From Eutreptiella sp. 'Long Island Sound 2002' (Eukaryota > Euglenozoa > Euglenophyceae > Eutreptiales > Eutreptiaceae), in NCBI GenBank assembly GCA_964036045.1, contig OZ038379.1, forward strand, positions 185,528,495-185,592,494: a stretch of 64,000 nucleotides of DNA, in the 5' to 3' direction. The notes beneath the pieces were generated by a model, which saw only the letters and a list, made by a program, of their open reading frames with translations, did not search any database and was not told the origin of the DNA. Positions within the stretch are counted from its first letter, which is position 1. Each line of letters begins with the position of its first letter. Shown in pieces: positions 31,769 through 40,742 of this stretch. The position numbers and the translations under genes were made by a program.

Positions 31769-32210
31769 GGGACCTGGTCCTCGTGCTTAGACTGCGTGGC
31801 ACATGCCCTGATGCACAGAGGGCCAGTGCAGCCTTCCACAAGAGTGGAAGTGCAAGATCACGGTCATTCGGCACACATGAGGAAGTTGTGAAGTACGTCG
31901 CAATTGTAGGCAACAGACATGAAGTCGCTGTATGTGGGCACGTTTCGGGAGAGTTGGTGATGGTTGGTGAGGGCTGGCGAAGTTTCACGAAGATTGCAGT
32001 GTATTGGGGAGTGTTGAAGAGGTTAATTGTGAGGGTTGGACAGGGTTGGAGGGGGTCAGAGATGGTGCCTGGGTTCTGGGCATTAGCGCCAGATCAAACC
32101 ACCATTCAGTGCTGAGTTGGGGCGTGGCGCAAATTCGGAGTCTAGGGGGATTGGGGGGGGGGGGGTTGTACCAAAGGTACGTTGTTCGGCGGATCTTGCA
32201 AAAGAAGGAG
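31769..32210. other. 5' flank of the Pro-Glu repeat gene, no gene seen
   Basis: No recognisable coding sequence or promoter motif. The imperfect repeat gttggtgagggttgg-type runs lie at 31950-32070. Confidence 0.4.
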
Positions 32211-32410
32211 CATTGGGGGAATGTTTGCCCGGCGCGCGCCTGGCACGCTACTTTTCTATTAAGTATCCCGACTTCAGCCCCAGATTTACCCTCTCATGGA
32301 GAAGCCCCCCAAGTAGACCACGTTGCATTGCACACCTTCCCTACAAAGCACGTTGCATAATAAAGCAATATCTGTGAATTCAGCAACTCCAACTGTCATC
32401 TGTATTGTAC

Positions 32411-32614
32411 TTAACAAACAACATTGGTCCCACAAGTGTGGGTGTCAATACATTCAGTACAATAGTGCTCCTTACACTCATCACAAACTGCGACGGTGGA
32501 GCGCTTCTGGCAACACAACACACACACTTCTGCCTCATCCTCTGCCTCATCTTGCGTGCCACAACCGAGCAAACAGCTGCTCAATGCGTGCCCTATACCA
32601 CCCGTGCACGTCAT
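32411..32614 (-). pseudogene. Transposase C-terminal Cys-rich finger, second copy
   Basis: An uninterrupted frame encodes AEDEAEVCVLCCQKRSTVAV followed by CDECKEHYCTECIDTHTCG, the same finger as at 26.6 kb but without its frameshift. The DDE part in front of it is broken by the inversion described for the surrounding element. Confidence 0.6.
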
Positions 32615-32773
32615 TGTAACATTGTTGGCGGGCTGTCAAAGTGCCATTCTTTCTTCCAATGAATGGCACAATGACATGAATCCGGCCTTTATAAGCGGCG
32701 CGCGCCGGGCATCTTTTGTGACCCGTGCCCTACCGGTGGACTATTGCCGTTGATATGTTGTGCAACATTATAT

Positions 32774-33748
32774 GGGGGAGTCTTTGCACTGCGCGCTACT
32801 TTTAGACTATGTTCCCCCCGAAGAGCCCCCAAGCACACCCCTTGGAAACGCCCTTAGAATTAGGTGACCCAAACTGCCCCAGCTCAAGAAAGTTGCAAAC
32901 TACCTTCCCTTCACATAACACACATCATGCACAACTGGAAAAGCCATGAACAACGCATTGGTCGCCACCCTCAAGAACACACAATTGTCTCTCTGTTCCA
33001 TTGTCAACTAAGTACACATTGAGAATACGCAACTTGTGTGCACAACATGACACAGTTGCAGAATCAAAGAAAAATCACATGTGTCATCACCCACAACATC
33101 CTCATCATCATTGTCCTCCTGTGTAGGTGCAGTCCATACATGTGCAGGTACGTGTTCCCACGGACCATATGGAGGGTACCGTACCTGTCTTCAAATCAAA
33201 AATTGCTGCAAATGCAAGAGTACACGCACGCACTCATGCAACTCCGTACCGGATCCCCTCCATATGTTCCTTACGATGCCCCAGTGCCACGCTAGGGGTC
33301 ACCATGATGCACCACGCAACAAAGCGTGGATTCAAAGATTGTCCCGGTTTCCTCAATAGCACCGGAAGGTTGGGGCCCAAAAGAGGGCGGAAATGCTACA
33401 TCACCCCTGCATTCTCGGGGGTCCCCAAACAACGGGGGACAAAATCAGAAGTCAAAACGTACGCTAGGGGTCACCATGATGCTCCTAGTATCAAAGCGTG
33501 GATTCAAAGATTGTCCCGGTTTCCTCAATAGCACCGGGAGGTTGGGGCCCAAAAGAGGGCGGAAATGCTACATCACCCCTGCATTCTCGGGGGTCCCCAA
33601 CAAAGGGGGACAAAATCAGAACTCAAAACCTCCGCTACGGGTCACCATGATGCCCCTAGGGGCCCCTAGTATCTCAAAGTATGGGTCTCTAGTACGGCCA
33701 AACGCCCAAATAGTTGCACTGCGCGCGCACTGCGCTTGAGGCGCCCCC
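32774..33748. mobile_element. Nested Harbinger-like MITE, ACTGCGCGC family
   Basis: The left end is GGGGGAGTCTTTGC plus ACTGCGCGC; the complement of the right end is GGGGGCGCCTCAAGCGC with the same cluster. The target duplication TAT is present at 32771-32773 and 33749-33751. The interior contains a tandem duplication of about 175-180 bp (33291-33650). It matches the shorter element at 12466-12838 at both ends. Confidence 0.88.
33291..33650. repeat. Tandem duplication of about 175-180 bp
   Basis: Two units begin ctaggggtcaccatgatg (33291 and 33465) and contain aagcgtggattcaaagattg, cccaaaagagggcgg and attctcgggggtccccaa. A third partial unit starts near 33640. Confidence 0.85.
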
Positions 33749-33875
33749 TATAGATTTGCCCCTTGGCCCCGGGGCATCAGCAGATGTTTTGATTTGGGAT
33801 GGGTATGGACCTTCTCGTACCCGAGGTGATTTCTTTGATTTCGAAGTTGGGGGCCATGATGGTTGACGTTCCCCC

Positions 33876-34400
33876 ATTTGCTAGGCGCACGCCCCGAGCG
33901 CGACTACGTTTTTCCTAGTTTTACCCTCCCCTCGAGAAGCCCTGCAAGCAAATGGACTCAACCCTAAACCCTTCCCTGCGCAGCACACAACATACAACCA
34001 AATCTGTGAATTCAGTTTGCAAAACAAATGTGACATGTGTTGTGCCTACAAAACAGGTTTATCCCCACATATCCCCACAAGTGTGTGGGTCAATAAACTC
34101 TGTACAATAATTCCATTCACCACAAAATGTGGGTGTGCTTCTAGCAGCACAATCCTCAACCTCATCCCCTGTCTTCGTGACACAAGTGTGAATGTGTTCC
34201 CATTGTCCATAATGGGGGTGATAAACCTGGCTCCAAATACAAAATTGTGCAAAGCGCAACAAAATGCGCACTAATGCAACTTATCTGGACCGCCACACCA
34301 GATGCTCCTTACCAAACCCCAATGCCACAAAGCAGAGAGGAATCAAAGTGGCTACATAACCCCTGCCTAGAAATCTTGTATAGCAATTGGATATTCTTGG
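33876..34400 (-). mobile_element. Diverged Harbinger-like relic
   Basis: Just right of the previous element is a region with the same order of parts: a GCGC cluster (33885-33903), a CTACGTTTTTCCTAG segment resembling CTACTTTTAGACTATG, and CTCGAGAAGCCC resembling CCGAAGAGCCC. On the minus strand at 34059-34271 there is a decayed finger (CGEWNYCTEFIDPHTCG). The right end was not found. Confidence 0.5.
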
Positions 34401-34865
34401 ATAGGATAGTGTTGGCCCAGGGTATTACCGCCCAAAAAGATGCCCCATGTGCTAATGTTCCCTCGAAACTCAGGAAAGCCTTGGGTTCAAAACAAGGTTG
34501 GCCTTTGAAAAGCGCCTTACCTTTGGCTGTAGCTTTAAAACAGAAAATCTGGCTTGTGTTTTAGTCAAACCCTCAATTTGAACGGAGGGTGTTTCCAACC
34601 AAGATCCAAGAATTTTTTCTACCTCTTTTCAACGCCATGTTTTGTAGATCCGGCAAAAAATACACTATTTGTGCCCATGTTGCACTGTTTTGGTTGTTGC
34701 GCTTTTCACACACACTTCTTTTACTTCGGCTTTTTCAAGCAAAATATTTTGCCAAATCCCACCAAAATATTGTACTATTTGGACCTTTGTATGCACTTGT
34801 AATTCCTAAAAAGCCCTTCCGTTTGCTGGCTCCTGCGACAGAAATTCAGGGACATGTGCAAATGA
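34400..34865. other. Non-coding, AT-richer stretch
   Basis: No gene or named repeat seen. Confidence 0.4.
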
Positions 34866-34867
34866 TG

Positions 34868-35050
34868 TAGAGCACCCTTGCACGTACAAAAATATCTAGC
34901 ACCCTCCCTCGAACAAACGAAACATAACACCCTCCCGTGTACAAACCATGTCACCTGCACAAACGATATAGAGCACCCTCCTGTGACAAACGACTTTACC
35001 ACCCTCCGGTAGACAAACCATAGAAAACACCCTCCCATGCACAAACCATA
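34868..35050. repeat. 28-bp minisatellite, block 1
   Basis: Six or so decayed units of about 28 bp with the core tagcaccctcccgtgcacaaa. The same unit recurs in blocks 2 (36040-36180) and 3 (36413-37135). Confidence 0.85.
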
Positions 35051-35884
35051 TCTCTCGGCCTCATTCAGAATGTGCCAACTTTGTGTGTTTTGCCAGTTTT
35101 AGGATTTTTTACAAGATTCGCTACAATGTGCAAACATATCATGTGTATACATTTTGAAATCTGTGAGAAAAGACCATTTCAGAAATGTACGGGTTAAGAG
35201 GGGGAGGGGGCCTCAAATGGTCAGGTTGCAGTGTCCGCATTTGGCTCTGGCTGCGCCTGCCCCACAGCTGTCATCGCCATCTGTCCAATCTGCCAATGTT
35301 CGGCGGAGCCTCAGCTCGAGGTCTGTTCAGCAGTTCATCCCTCGTCGAGGGGGAGGGGGGGGGGTAGGTGCTCACATTTTTCAGCACAGAGCTGCACATT
35401 GGATGGTGCACACAAACACGCCCTGCACAATTCCATCACATTTATTCTGAATCGTTGTCGTCATTTGTGTTGCCTTTTTCAGGCAGGGCTGGGACCTCAT
35501 TGGGAGAAGCATTGCCCTGTTTGTGGACGACATATTGCTTCAATTTTTCCCAATCCTGCAGCCTGTGTTCCTGCCCCCCCCCCCCCCCGGTAAGAGGCAT
35601 AGCCCACAGGCCGTCAGTTGTGAGGTCCACGTTTTGTTGTTTGGTCAACCGGACCTTGCGCCATGGAACCTCGACTCACCTGCACCCACTCAGCAACCCC
35701 AGAGCGAGCTTTTGCGCACCAAAAGGCTTTTGTGGTGCATCGGGGGAAGAAACAGCACGGGGCGTGAAGTTGTATGAAGGCATGGTAGCTGCCTGTTGAC
35801 AAAACCAGGCAGCAGGCAACACAGGCGCCATCCAAAATGGATGAAAATGTGAAACATATCGTCAGTACAGCATGCGAACCTGGG
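35051..35884. other. Stretch without a gene, with one dispersed repeat
   Basis: 35205-35330 is the second copy of the dispersed repeat at 8430-8540. The remainder has poly-C or poly-G tracts (35349-35360, 35575-35588) and no recognisable gene. Confidence 0.4.
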
Positions 35885-36039
35885 TGTTCTGAATAGCCCT
35901 TTTCAAGGGCTTTCCGAATATACCCCATATACCCCTACCTCCGGGACACTCAGTGGACACAAATGAGGCAACAAAGGCTTGGACCCCCTAAAACGCACAA
36001 AGTTGGCACAATCAGCAACGATGCCGAGAGATCCCGTGC

Positions 36040-36180
36040 ACAAGCAATATATACCACCCTCCCGTGCACAAGCAATATATACCACCCTCCCGTGCACAAA
36101 CAATATATAGCACCCTCCTGTGTACAAACGATACATAGCGTTGACACCCTGCTGTGTACAAATAAGTAGCACCCTCCCAT
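36040..36180. repeat. 28-bp minisatellite, block 2
   Basis: About five units with the core tataccaccctcccgtgcac. Block 2 is adjacent to the dispersed repeat shared with 29.2 kb. Confidence 0.9.
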
Positions 36181-36412
36181 GGGCACTCCATCAGCTTTAG
36201 AAGTTATTATACTGATTGATTATATTGATATGGTACCTCGCAATGTTGGGGGTAATTTAATTGGCTACCCTGATCCTATTGCTATCAATACTGTGCGCAA
36301 ATCGTCGCCTGAAGGGCCTTCCATCCCGGAGGGTGGGGGGAATTTCGAATATACTATGAACAGGCAAAGCACATGGACTCCTCAACAGGCCACAGACTGA
36401 AAAAGACAGAGG

Positions 36413-37135
36413 CAATGTACCGACAGACAATATATAGCACCCTCCTGTGCATATAAACCATAGATAATACCCTCCCGTGCACAAACCATGTATAGCACCA
36501 TCCTGTGTGCAAACAATATATAGCACCCTCCCGTGTATAAACAATATATAGCACCCTCCCGTGCACAAGCAATACAAACCACCCTCCCGTGCACAAACAA
36601 TATATAGCACCCTCCTGTGTACAAACAATATATAGCACCCTCCCGTGCACAAACCATGTATAGCACCATCCTTTGTACAAACAATATATAGCACCCTCCC
36701 GTGCACAAACAATATATAGCACCATCCTGTGTACAAACAATATATAGCACCCTCCCGTGCACAAACCATGTATAGCACCATCCTGTGTACAAACAATATA
36801 TAGCACCCTCCCGTGCACAAACAATATATAGCACCATCCTGTGTACAAACAATATATAGCACCCTCCCGTGCACAAACAATATATAGCACCATCCTGTGT
36901 ACAAACAATATATAGCACCCTCCTGTGTAGAAACCATATGTAGCACCCTCAGGTGTACAAACAATACACAGCACCCTCCCGTGTACAGAAAATATATAGC
37001 ACCATCCCATGCACAAGCCATATATAGCACCCTGGAATGTACAAACAATGTATAGCACCCTCCCATGTACAAAAAGATACATAGCACCCTCCCGTGCACA
37101 AAACATATATAGTGCCCTCCCGTGTACAAACCAAG
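36413..37135. repeat. 28-bp minisatellite, block 3
   Basis: About 25 units of 28 bp. Two main variants alternate: caccctcccgtgcacaaac and caccatcctgtgtacaaac. As 28 is not a multiple of three, any frame cycles through a 28-residue repeat, and long open frames on the minus strand are a by-product. Confidence 0.95.
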
Positions 37136-37139
37136 CACG

Positions 37140-37367
37140 AAGAAGCATTCCGACAAAACCCCAAGAGGGTTTTTTACCCCCATTCGTACACATGTGCTTT
37201 CGTGGGACCTCGGGTGGTGTCACAGGGCCCCACACAACCTCTTGACAAAGCGATGCCATTTCAAGGCCAGGGCGCTGTGTTGCCCGCTTTCCAGCAGTGG
37301 AGTTCATGGCATAGTAGGAATTGGAGTGCGACAGCTTCCGCTTCCTAGGGACAGTTTTGGGAGGCAT
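37140..37367 (-). CDS. Possible N-terminal exon of an unknown basic protein
   Basis: An ATG at 37365-37367, in a good context (caacaccATG), opens a frame with a basic, nuclear-signal-like start: PPKTVPRKRKLSHSNSYYAM. It continues with GKRATQRPGLEMASLCQEVV and KHMCTNGGKKPSWG for about 75 codons before entering the 28-bp minisatellite. No family is recognised. The part in the satellite is unlikely to be protein. Confidence 0.3.
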
Positions 37368-37803
37368 GGTGTTGAATTGAGGAGATGAAGAGCTGCCCAC
37401 AAGACAGCCAAACAAGCAAAAAACGTACAAACATTCGGGTGGGTAGTGAAAGCCTGCACCAAACAGTGGTGTGGAGGTATCATCCTTGCTCAAAGGATGC
37501 AGTCTGCTGGCTGGAACAAAATGGCAGAAAATTTATGTTTTTGACGATTGTTACGAAACTTCACAATCATTTTACCAGGCCCCTCCCTCGCTAAAGAACC
37601 TGAATGTGAAGTCACCAGGTGCGTGTCATGGCTTGGCGTGCACCCACACAATGTTGGCATACATGCCCACTTCCCCACTACATGTGACATGTAGGCTCCC
37701 CTCCGTGTGGACCATGACGCGCCGTAGCATGCAAACAACACTCGTGTCCAGATATGGCCAATCGGTGTGCACAGTGAATCACAGTTGCATGCGCATGTAC
37801 ATC
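37368..37803. other. Non-coding stretch
   Basis: No recognisable gene or repeat. Confidence 0.35.
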
Positions 37804-37806
37804 ACA

Positions 37807-38100
37807 GGGGGCGTTTTCGCACAGCGTGCGCACAGCGCCAATTATTACGGTGTTTGTCCCGGGAACACCCCCTGAAAACCACCCACCTACAGAAGCATGC
37901 ATGATCCATTCAAAACAGCATCGGGGGTGCAGAATTCAGGACCCTTGGACCCGTGGCAAGCATCAGACTCAAAAAAAAACCCCTGGTGCACCTGCAGGGG
38001 CTGGAGGGTGCAGAATGCAGGACCCTGGGTCCCCTGGCTACCGGTGGTGGAAACCAGCGGACTGTTCGCACAGCACGCGCACATCGCACGGTGCGCCCCC
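37807..38100. mobile_element. Harbinger-like MITE, GCACAGCGTGCGC family
   Basis: The left end is GGGGGCGTTTTCGCACAGCG. The complement of the right end is GGGGGCGCACCGTGCG, followed inward by CGCACAGC words. The duplication ACA is at 37804-37806 and 38101-38103. It is 294 bp with no coding capacity. Confidence 0.8.
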
Positions 38101-38293
38101 ACAAGGCGTGATAGCAGTACAACAGGAGCAGAGCAGCGTGGGCCGTCTTGCAACTCGACTCCAGGGGCACACGGCACAGAATAGCGACGTCTCTCTGTGC
38201 TCAGAAAGAGATACGAAATAATGCACAAAAATTCATCCCGCAAAATTGACGGAAACCAACGTTGCGGGCTGTTCCGACATGAGGTCGTTGGGA
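38101..38293. repeat. 190-bp direct repeat, copy 1
   Basis: Begins acaaggcgtgatagcagtac and ends near gacatgaggtcgt. It is nearly identical to 38970-39155. Its first three bases coincide with the right target duplication of the adjacent MITE. Confidence 0.9.
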
Positions 38294-38969
38294 CCAAGAG
38301 GGAGGGTGACACTGATCACATCCCCACCACTGCCGCCCGCCATGGCGTGCCTCACGGGCACCACCACCCATACCCATGGCCGCGAGGGAAGGGGGTGCTC
38401 GTCGCCAGCAATGTCGGCGGTGTGCAATCCCCTGAGGGCCTGGACGGGAGCGGGGGGGCGGCGGCAGGACGATGTGCAGCGCCAAGAAGAAGGGGGGACT
38501 GCAAGGGATACCACGTCACAGAGTATCGCACAGTTATAATGACACAAGCACCGCTGCAGATCGCAAGAGGAGCTTGCGTGCATCGCGGACGGCGGCTTGA
38601 GGCAGCGCCCGAGCCAGGCTCCACATCTCCCCAACGGCTGCAGTGCACCTCCGCTGGGCTGCATTTGGCGGTCCGGAGCCCATCAGCGGAGGGGTCTGGG
38701 AAACCGGTGCGGCTGTGGAATGGGGTCCGTCATCCGTGGCCCATCCGCTGCATCATACGAACAATCCTTTGAAAGGCGTCAGGCCAAACGGGCAGGCAAA
38801 ACCGGACCCGGAAGTGCGGTCCGAAGGGGGCCCAAAAAGGCATCTTGGGCAGGCCCGTCGGGCCGGGCTGGCAATAGGACAGCGATCGTCACTACCCTAT
38901 CAACGCTGCCATAGTACCGGGTCGGGTTGGAATGGGAGGAAGGGGACAAGAGCAACAATTCCGGGCTCC
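38294..38969. other. Stretch between the 190-bp direct repeats
   Basis: No gene, primer-binding site or polypurine tract that would make the flanking repeats LTRs. Confidence 0.4.
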
Positions 38970-39155
38970 CACAAGGCGTGATAGCAGTACAACAGGAGCA
39001 GAGCAGCGTGGGCCGTCTTGCAACTCGACTCCAGGGGCACACAGCACAGAATAGCGACGTCTCTCTCAGAAAGAGACAAGAAATAATGCACAAAAATTCA
39101 TCCCGCAAAATTGACGGAAACCAACGTTGCGGGCTGTTCGGACATGAGGTCGTAG
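38970..39155. repeat. 190-bp direct repeat, copy 2
   Basis: Second copy of the repeat at 38101-38293. One small deletion near 39065 (gtgctc) and few substitutions. Confidence 0.9.
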
Positions 39156-39853
39156 CAAACTAGAGCCATGGGGGAAGTGGGCTGCCTTGAGGGACAACAG
39201 TCACGGATACCAGAGAACCATTGTCAAACAAGGATACATAACAACAGGAGAAGTGGGGGCGATTCCACGGCAGAAACTTGATGGCAAATGTATACTCACA
39301 CCAGACCACCCAGACGATGCCGTATTCCCGGCATCGTCATCCCGACAGACCCAAACGGGCGGAAGCAATCATGCGCCGCATCACGTCTTGTTGAGTCGGG
39401 CGAACACGCGACGTCCGACGCAGCGTGCGGGACAGTGTGCCGGTCCAGGCGGCGCGGCATCGGGCCGAATCCGTGTTCTGGTGATGTGGCATTTGTCTCA
39501 TGGCAGGCCCCTGAGTGTTCAGCACCCCCTGCCTGTCTCTCACCTCAGAATAGGGGCGAACAAAACCGGAATTCCAACCCGGTCGAATTCGACGAATGCC
39601 CGCGAATTCGCTGAGGTCCATTGAATCCGGCGCATTTCGGGCGAATTCCGACCCCAGTGGGTCGAGGCAACCGCCCACCGGCAGAGGGCTGCAGACGTCC
39701 CAAGGCACGCCTGTGGGGCTGGCCCGGTGGGCCCTGTTGTCGGTTACCGGCCAACCGCAATCCTGCCACCCAAAATTCAGGCTGCCCTGAGTTGAAAACA
39801 AAAGAAAGAGAAGTATCTCGTATCACGGGACCTGTGTACTGTACACGTCTGCT
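39156..39853. other. Stretch without a confident gene
   Basis: No recognisable coding region. An AAATTCGACCG/GAATTCG-rich patch lies at 39570-39650. Confidence 0.35.
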
Positions 39854-40066
39854 ATGCCGGCAACGATCCCCCCAGATGCCTCGAAGCTGGTAGTGATAGA
39901 TGCCGGTGTCCCTATTGTGTTAGACGTGAGTGGCCTGCAATACACAATCACTGCTGCAGAACGCGTTGAGCACTTCAACGGAGTCACGGCGCTCGAAATG
40001 CCCCCCCCACATGCACCCGCGGCTGCGGCCCCATTCCCTGAGGCGACGCCCAGGCCGGCAGACTGA
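39854..40066 (+). CDS. Small hypothetical open frame convergent with the ATPase gene
   Basis: The ATG at 39854 opens 70 codons with a plausible folded start (DASKLVVIDAGVPIVLDVSG) and an Ala/Pro tail. A perfect donor-like GTGAGT occurs at codon 25, so this may be a first exon. No family is recognised and the support is weak. Confidence 0.25.
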   Translation: MPATIPPDASKLVVIDAGVPIVLDVSGLQYTITAAERVEHFNGVTALEMPPPHAPAAAAPFPEATPRPAD

Positions 40067-40419
40067 GGCCATGCTTCACCAATGCCACAACGGCATCATG
40101 CACCCGTTGTTGAGCGGGGCAAGGGGCGGGGGGGGGGGGGGGATCAGATTGGGTCGGTCATGGTTCGCCATACTTGGGCACTTTCCGCAAGGGGTAACAC
40201 TCTCTGGGCAATCCCTGGCCCGCACTGCCATCGGCATCAACCGCCAACTCCCAACCACCAGCCAACCGCCAACCGCCAACCGCCAACCGCCAACCGTTAA
40301 ACCGACAAAACTTAGCCGGTCCAGAGCAACGAAATAAGAGAGTCCATGACAACAGCCGAGGCCCCATTCCATTTGTCGCGGCATTCACGTGCATCCTTCG
40401 CATGCCCCGCCGCGTCCGC
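40067..40419. other. 3' flank of the ATPase gene with AACCGCC array
   Basis: A poly-G run lies at 40128-40142, and an (AACCGCC)n array at 40242-40296 reads as (GGCGGTT)n on the ATPase strand. The array would lie in the 3' untranslated region if transcription continues that far. The motif is the same as in hAT MITE family B. Confidence 0.55.
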
Positions 40420-40742
40420 TCATGACTCTATCAGTTTGTTGTAGTCGTAGTGGCGGTCGATGACGGCCTTCGACGTCTTCAGAGGGGCCAAGAGGGTGAG
40501 GCCGCTGGCAATCACCAGCACCAATGCCACCATGTCCGACACAACGGCTGTCCACAGCGGCAGCAGGATCACGAAGTTGAGGCCCAGCATCACGGCCTTG
40601 AGGGCCACGGCCAGCGCAATGTTCCACTGCACGACGCAGCGGTAGCGCCGCGCCAACCGGAGCAGGACCGGCAGGAGCGAAAGGGAGTCGGACAGAAGCA
40701 GCACATCGGCAGCTTGAGCCGCTAGCGCGGTACCACCGGCAC
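40420..40742 (-). CDS. ATPase exon 10: hinge and last two membrane helices
   Basis: The acceptor is ttctgcag. The first codons complete the Gly of AMG and read AGGTALAAQAADVLLLSD. M5 is NIALAVALKAVMLGLNFVIL with the conserved Lys. M6 is WTAVVSDMVALVLVIASG, where the conserved Asp is followed by Met-Val instead of the common x-Gly. The tail RHYDYNKLIES is short and lacks the Cys/His-rich extension of plant HMA2/4. Confidence 0.95.

Larger units (their letters stand above)
32215..33875. mobile_element. Harbinger-like element with internal inversion and nested insertion
   Basis: The left end is GGGGGAATGTTTGCC and the complement of the right end is GGGGGAACGTCAACC. The duplication ATT flanks it at 32212-32214 and 33876-33878. 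The left part (32405-32690) is collinear with 26540-26820. From about 32698 the sequence is the reverse complement of 27010-26825, so the right half is inverted, with the junction next to a GCGCGC cluster. The transposase fragment on the plus strand (LPVDYCR, then PLAPGASADVLIWDG at 33760) is split by the element at 32774-33748. Removing that insert rejoins the frame, except for a stop in place of a Trp. Confidence 0.82.

Noticed and set aside
34868-37135. CRISPR-like array from the 28-bp repeats
   Set aside because: The repeats are head to tail with no unique spacers, in a eukaryotic setting; this is a minisatellite.
36257-37493. Minus-strand frames of 379 and 308 codons through the 28-bp repeat
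   Set aside because: A 28-bp unit cycles through all frames, so open frames are expected. Only the non-repeat N-terminal part was kept as a weak candidate.
38101-39155. LTR retrotransposon with 190-bp LTRs
   Set aside because: The repeats do not have TG...CA ends, and no primer-binding site, polypurine tract or coding remnant lies between them.
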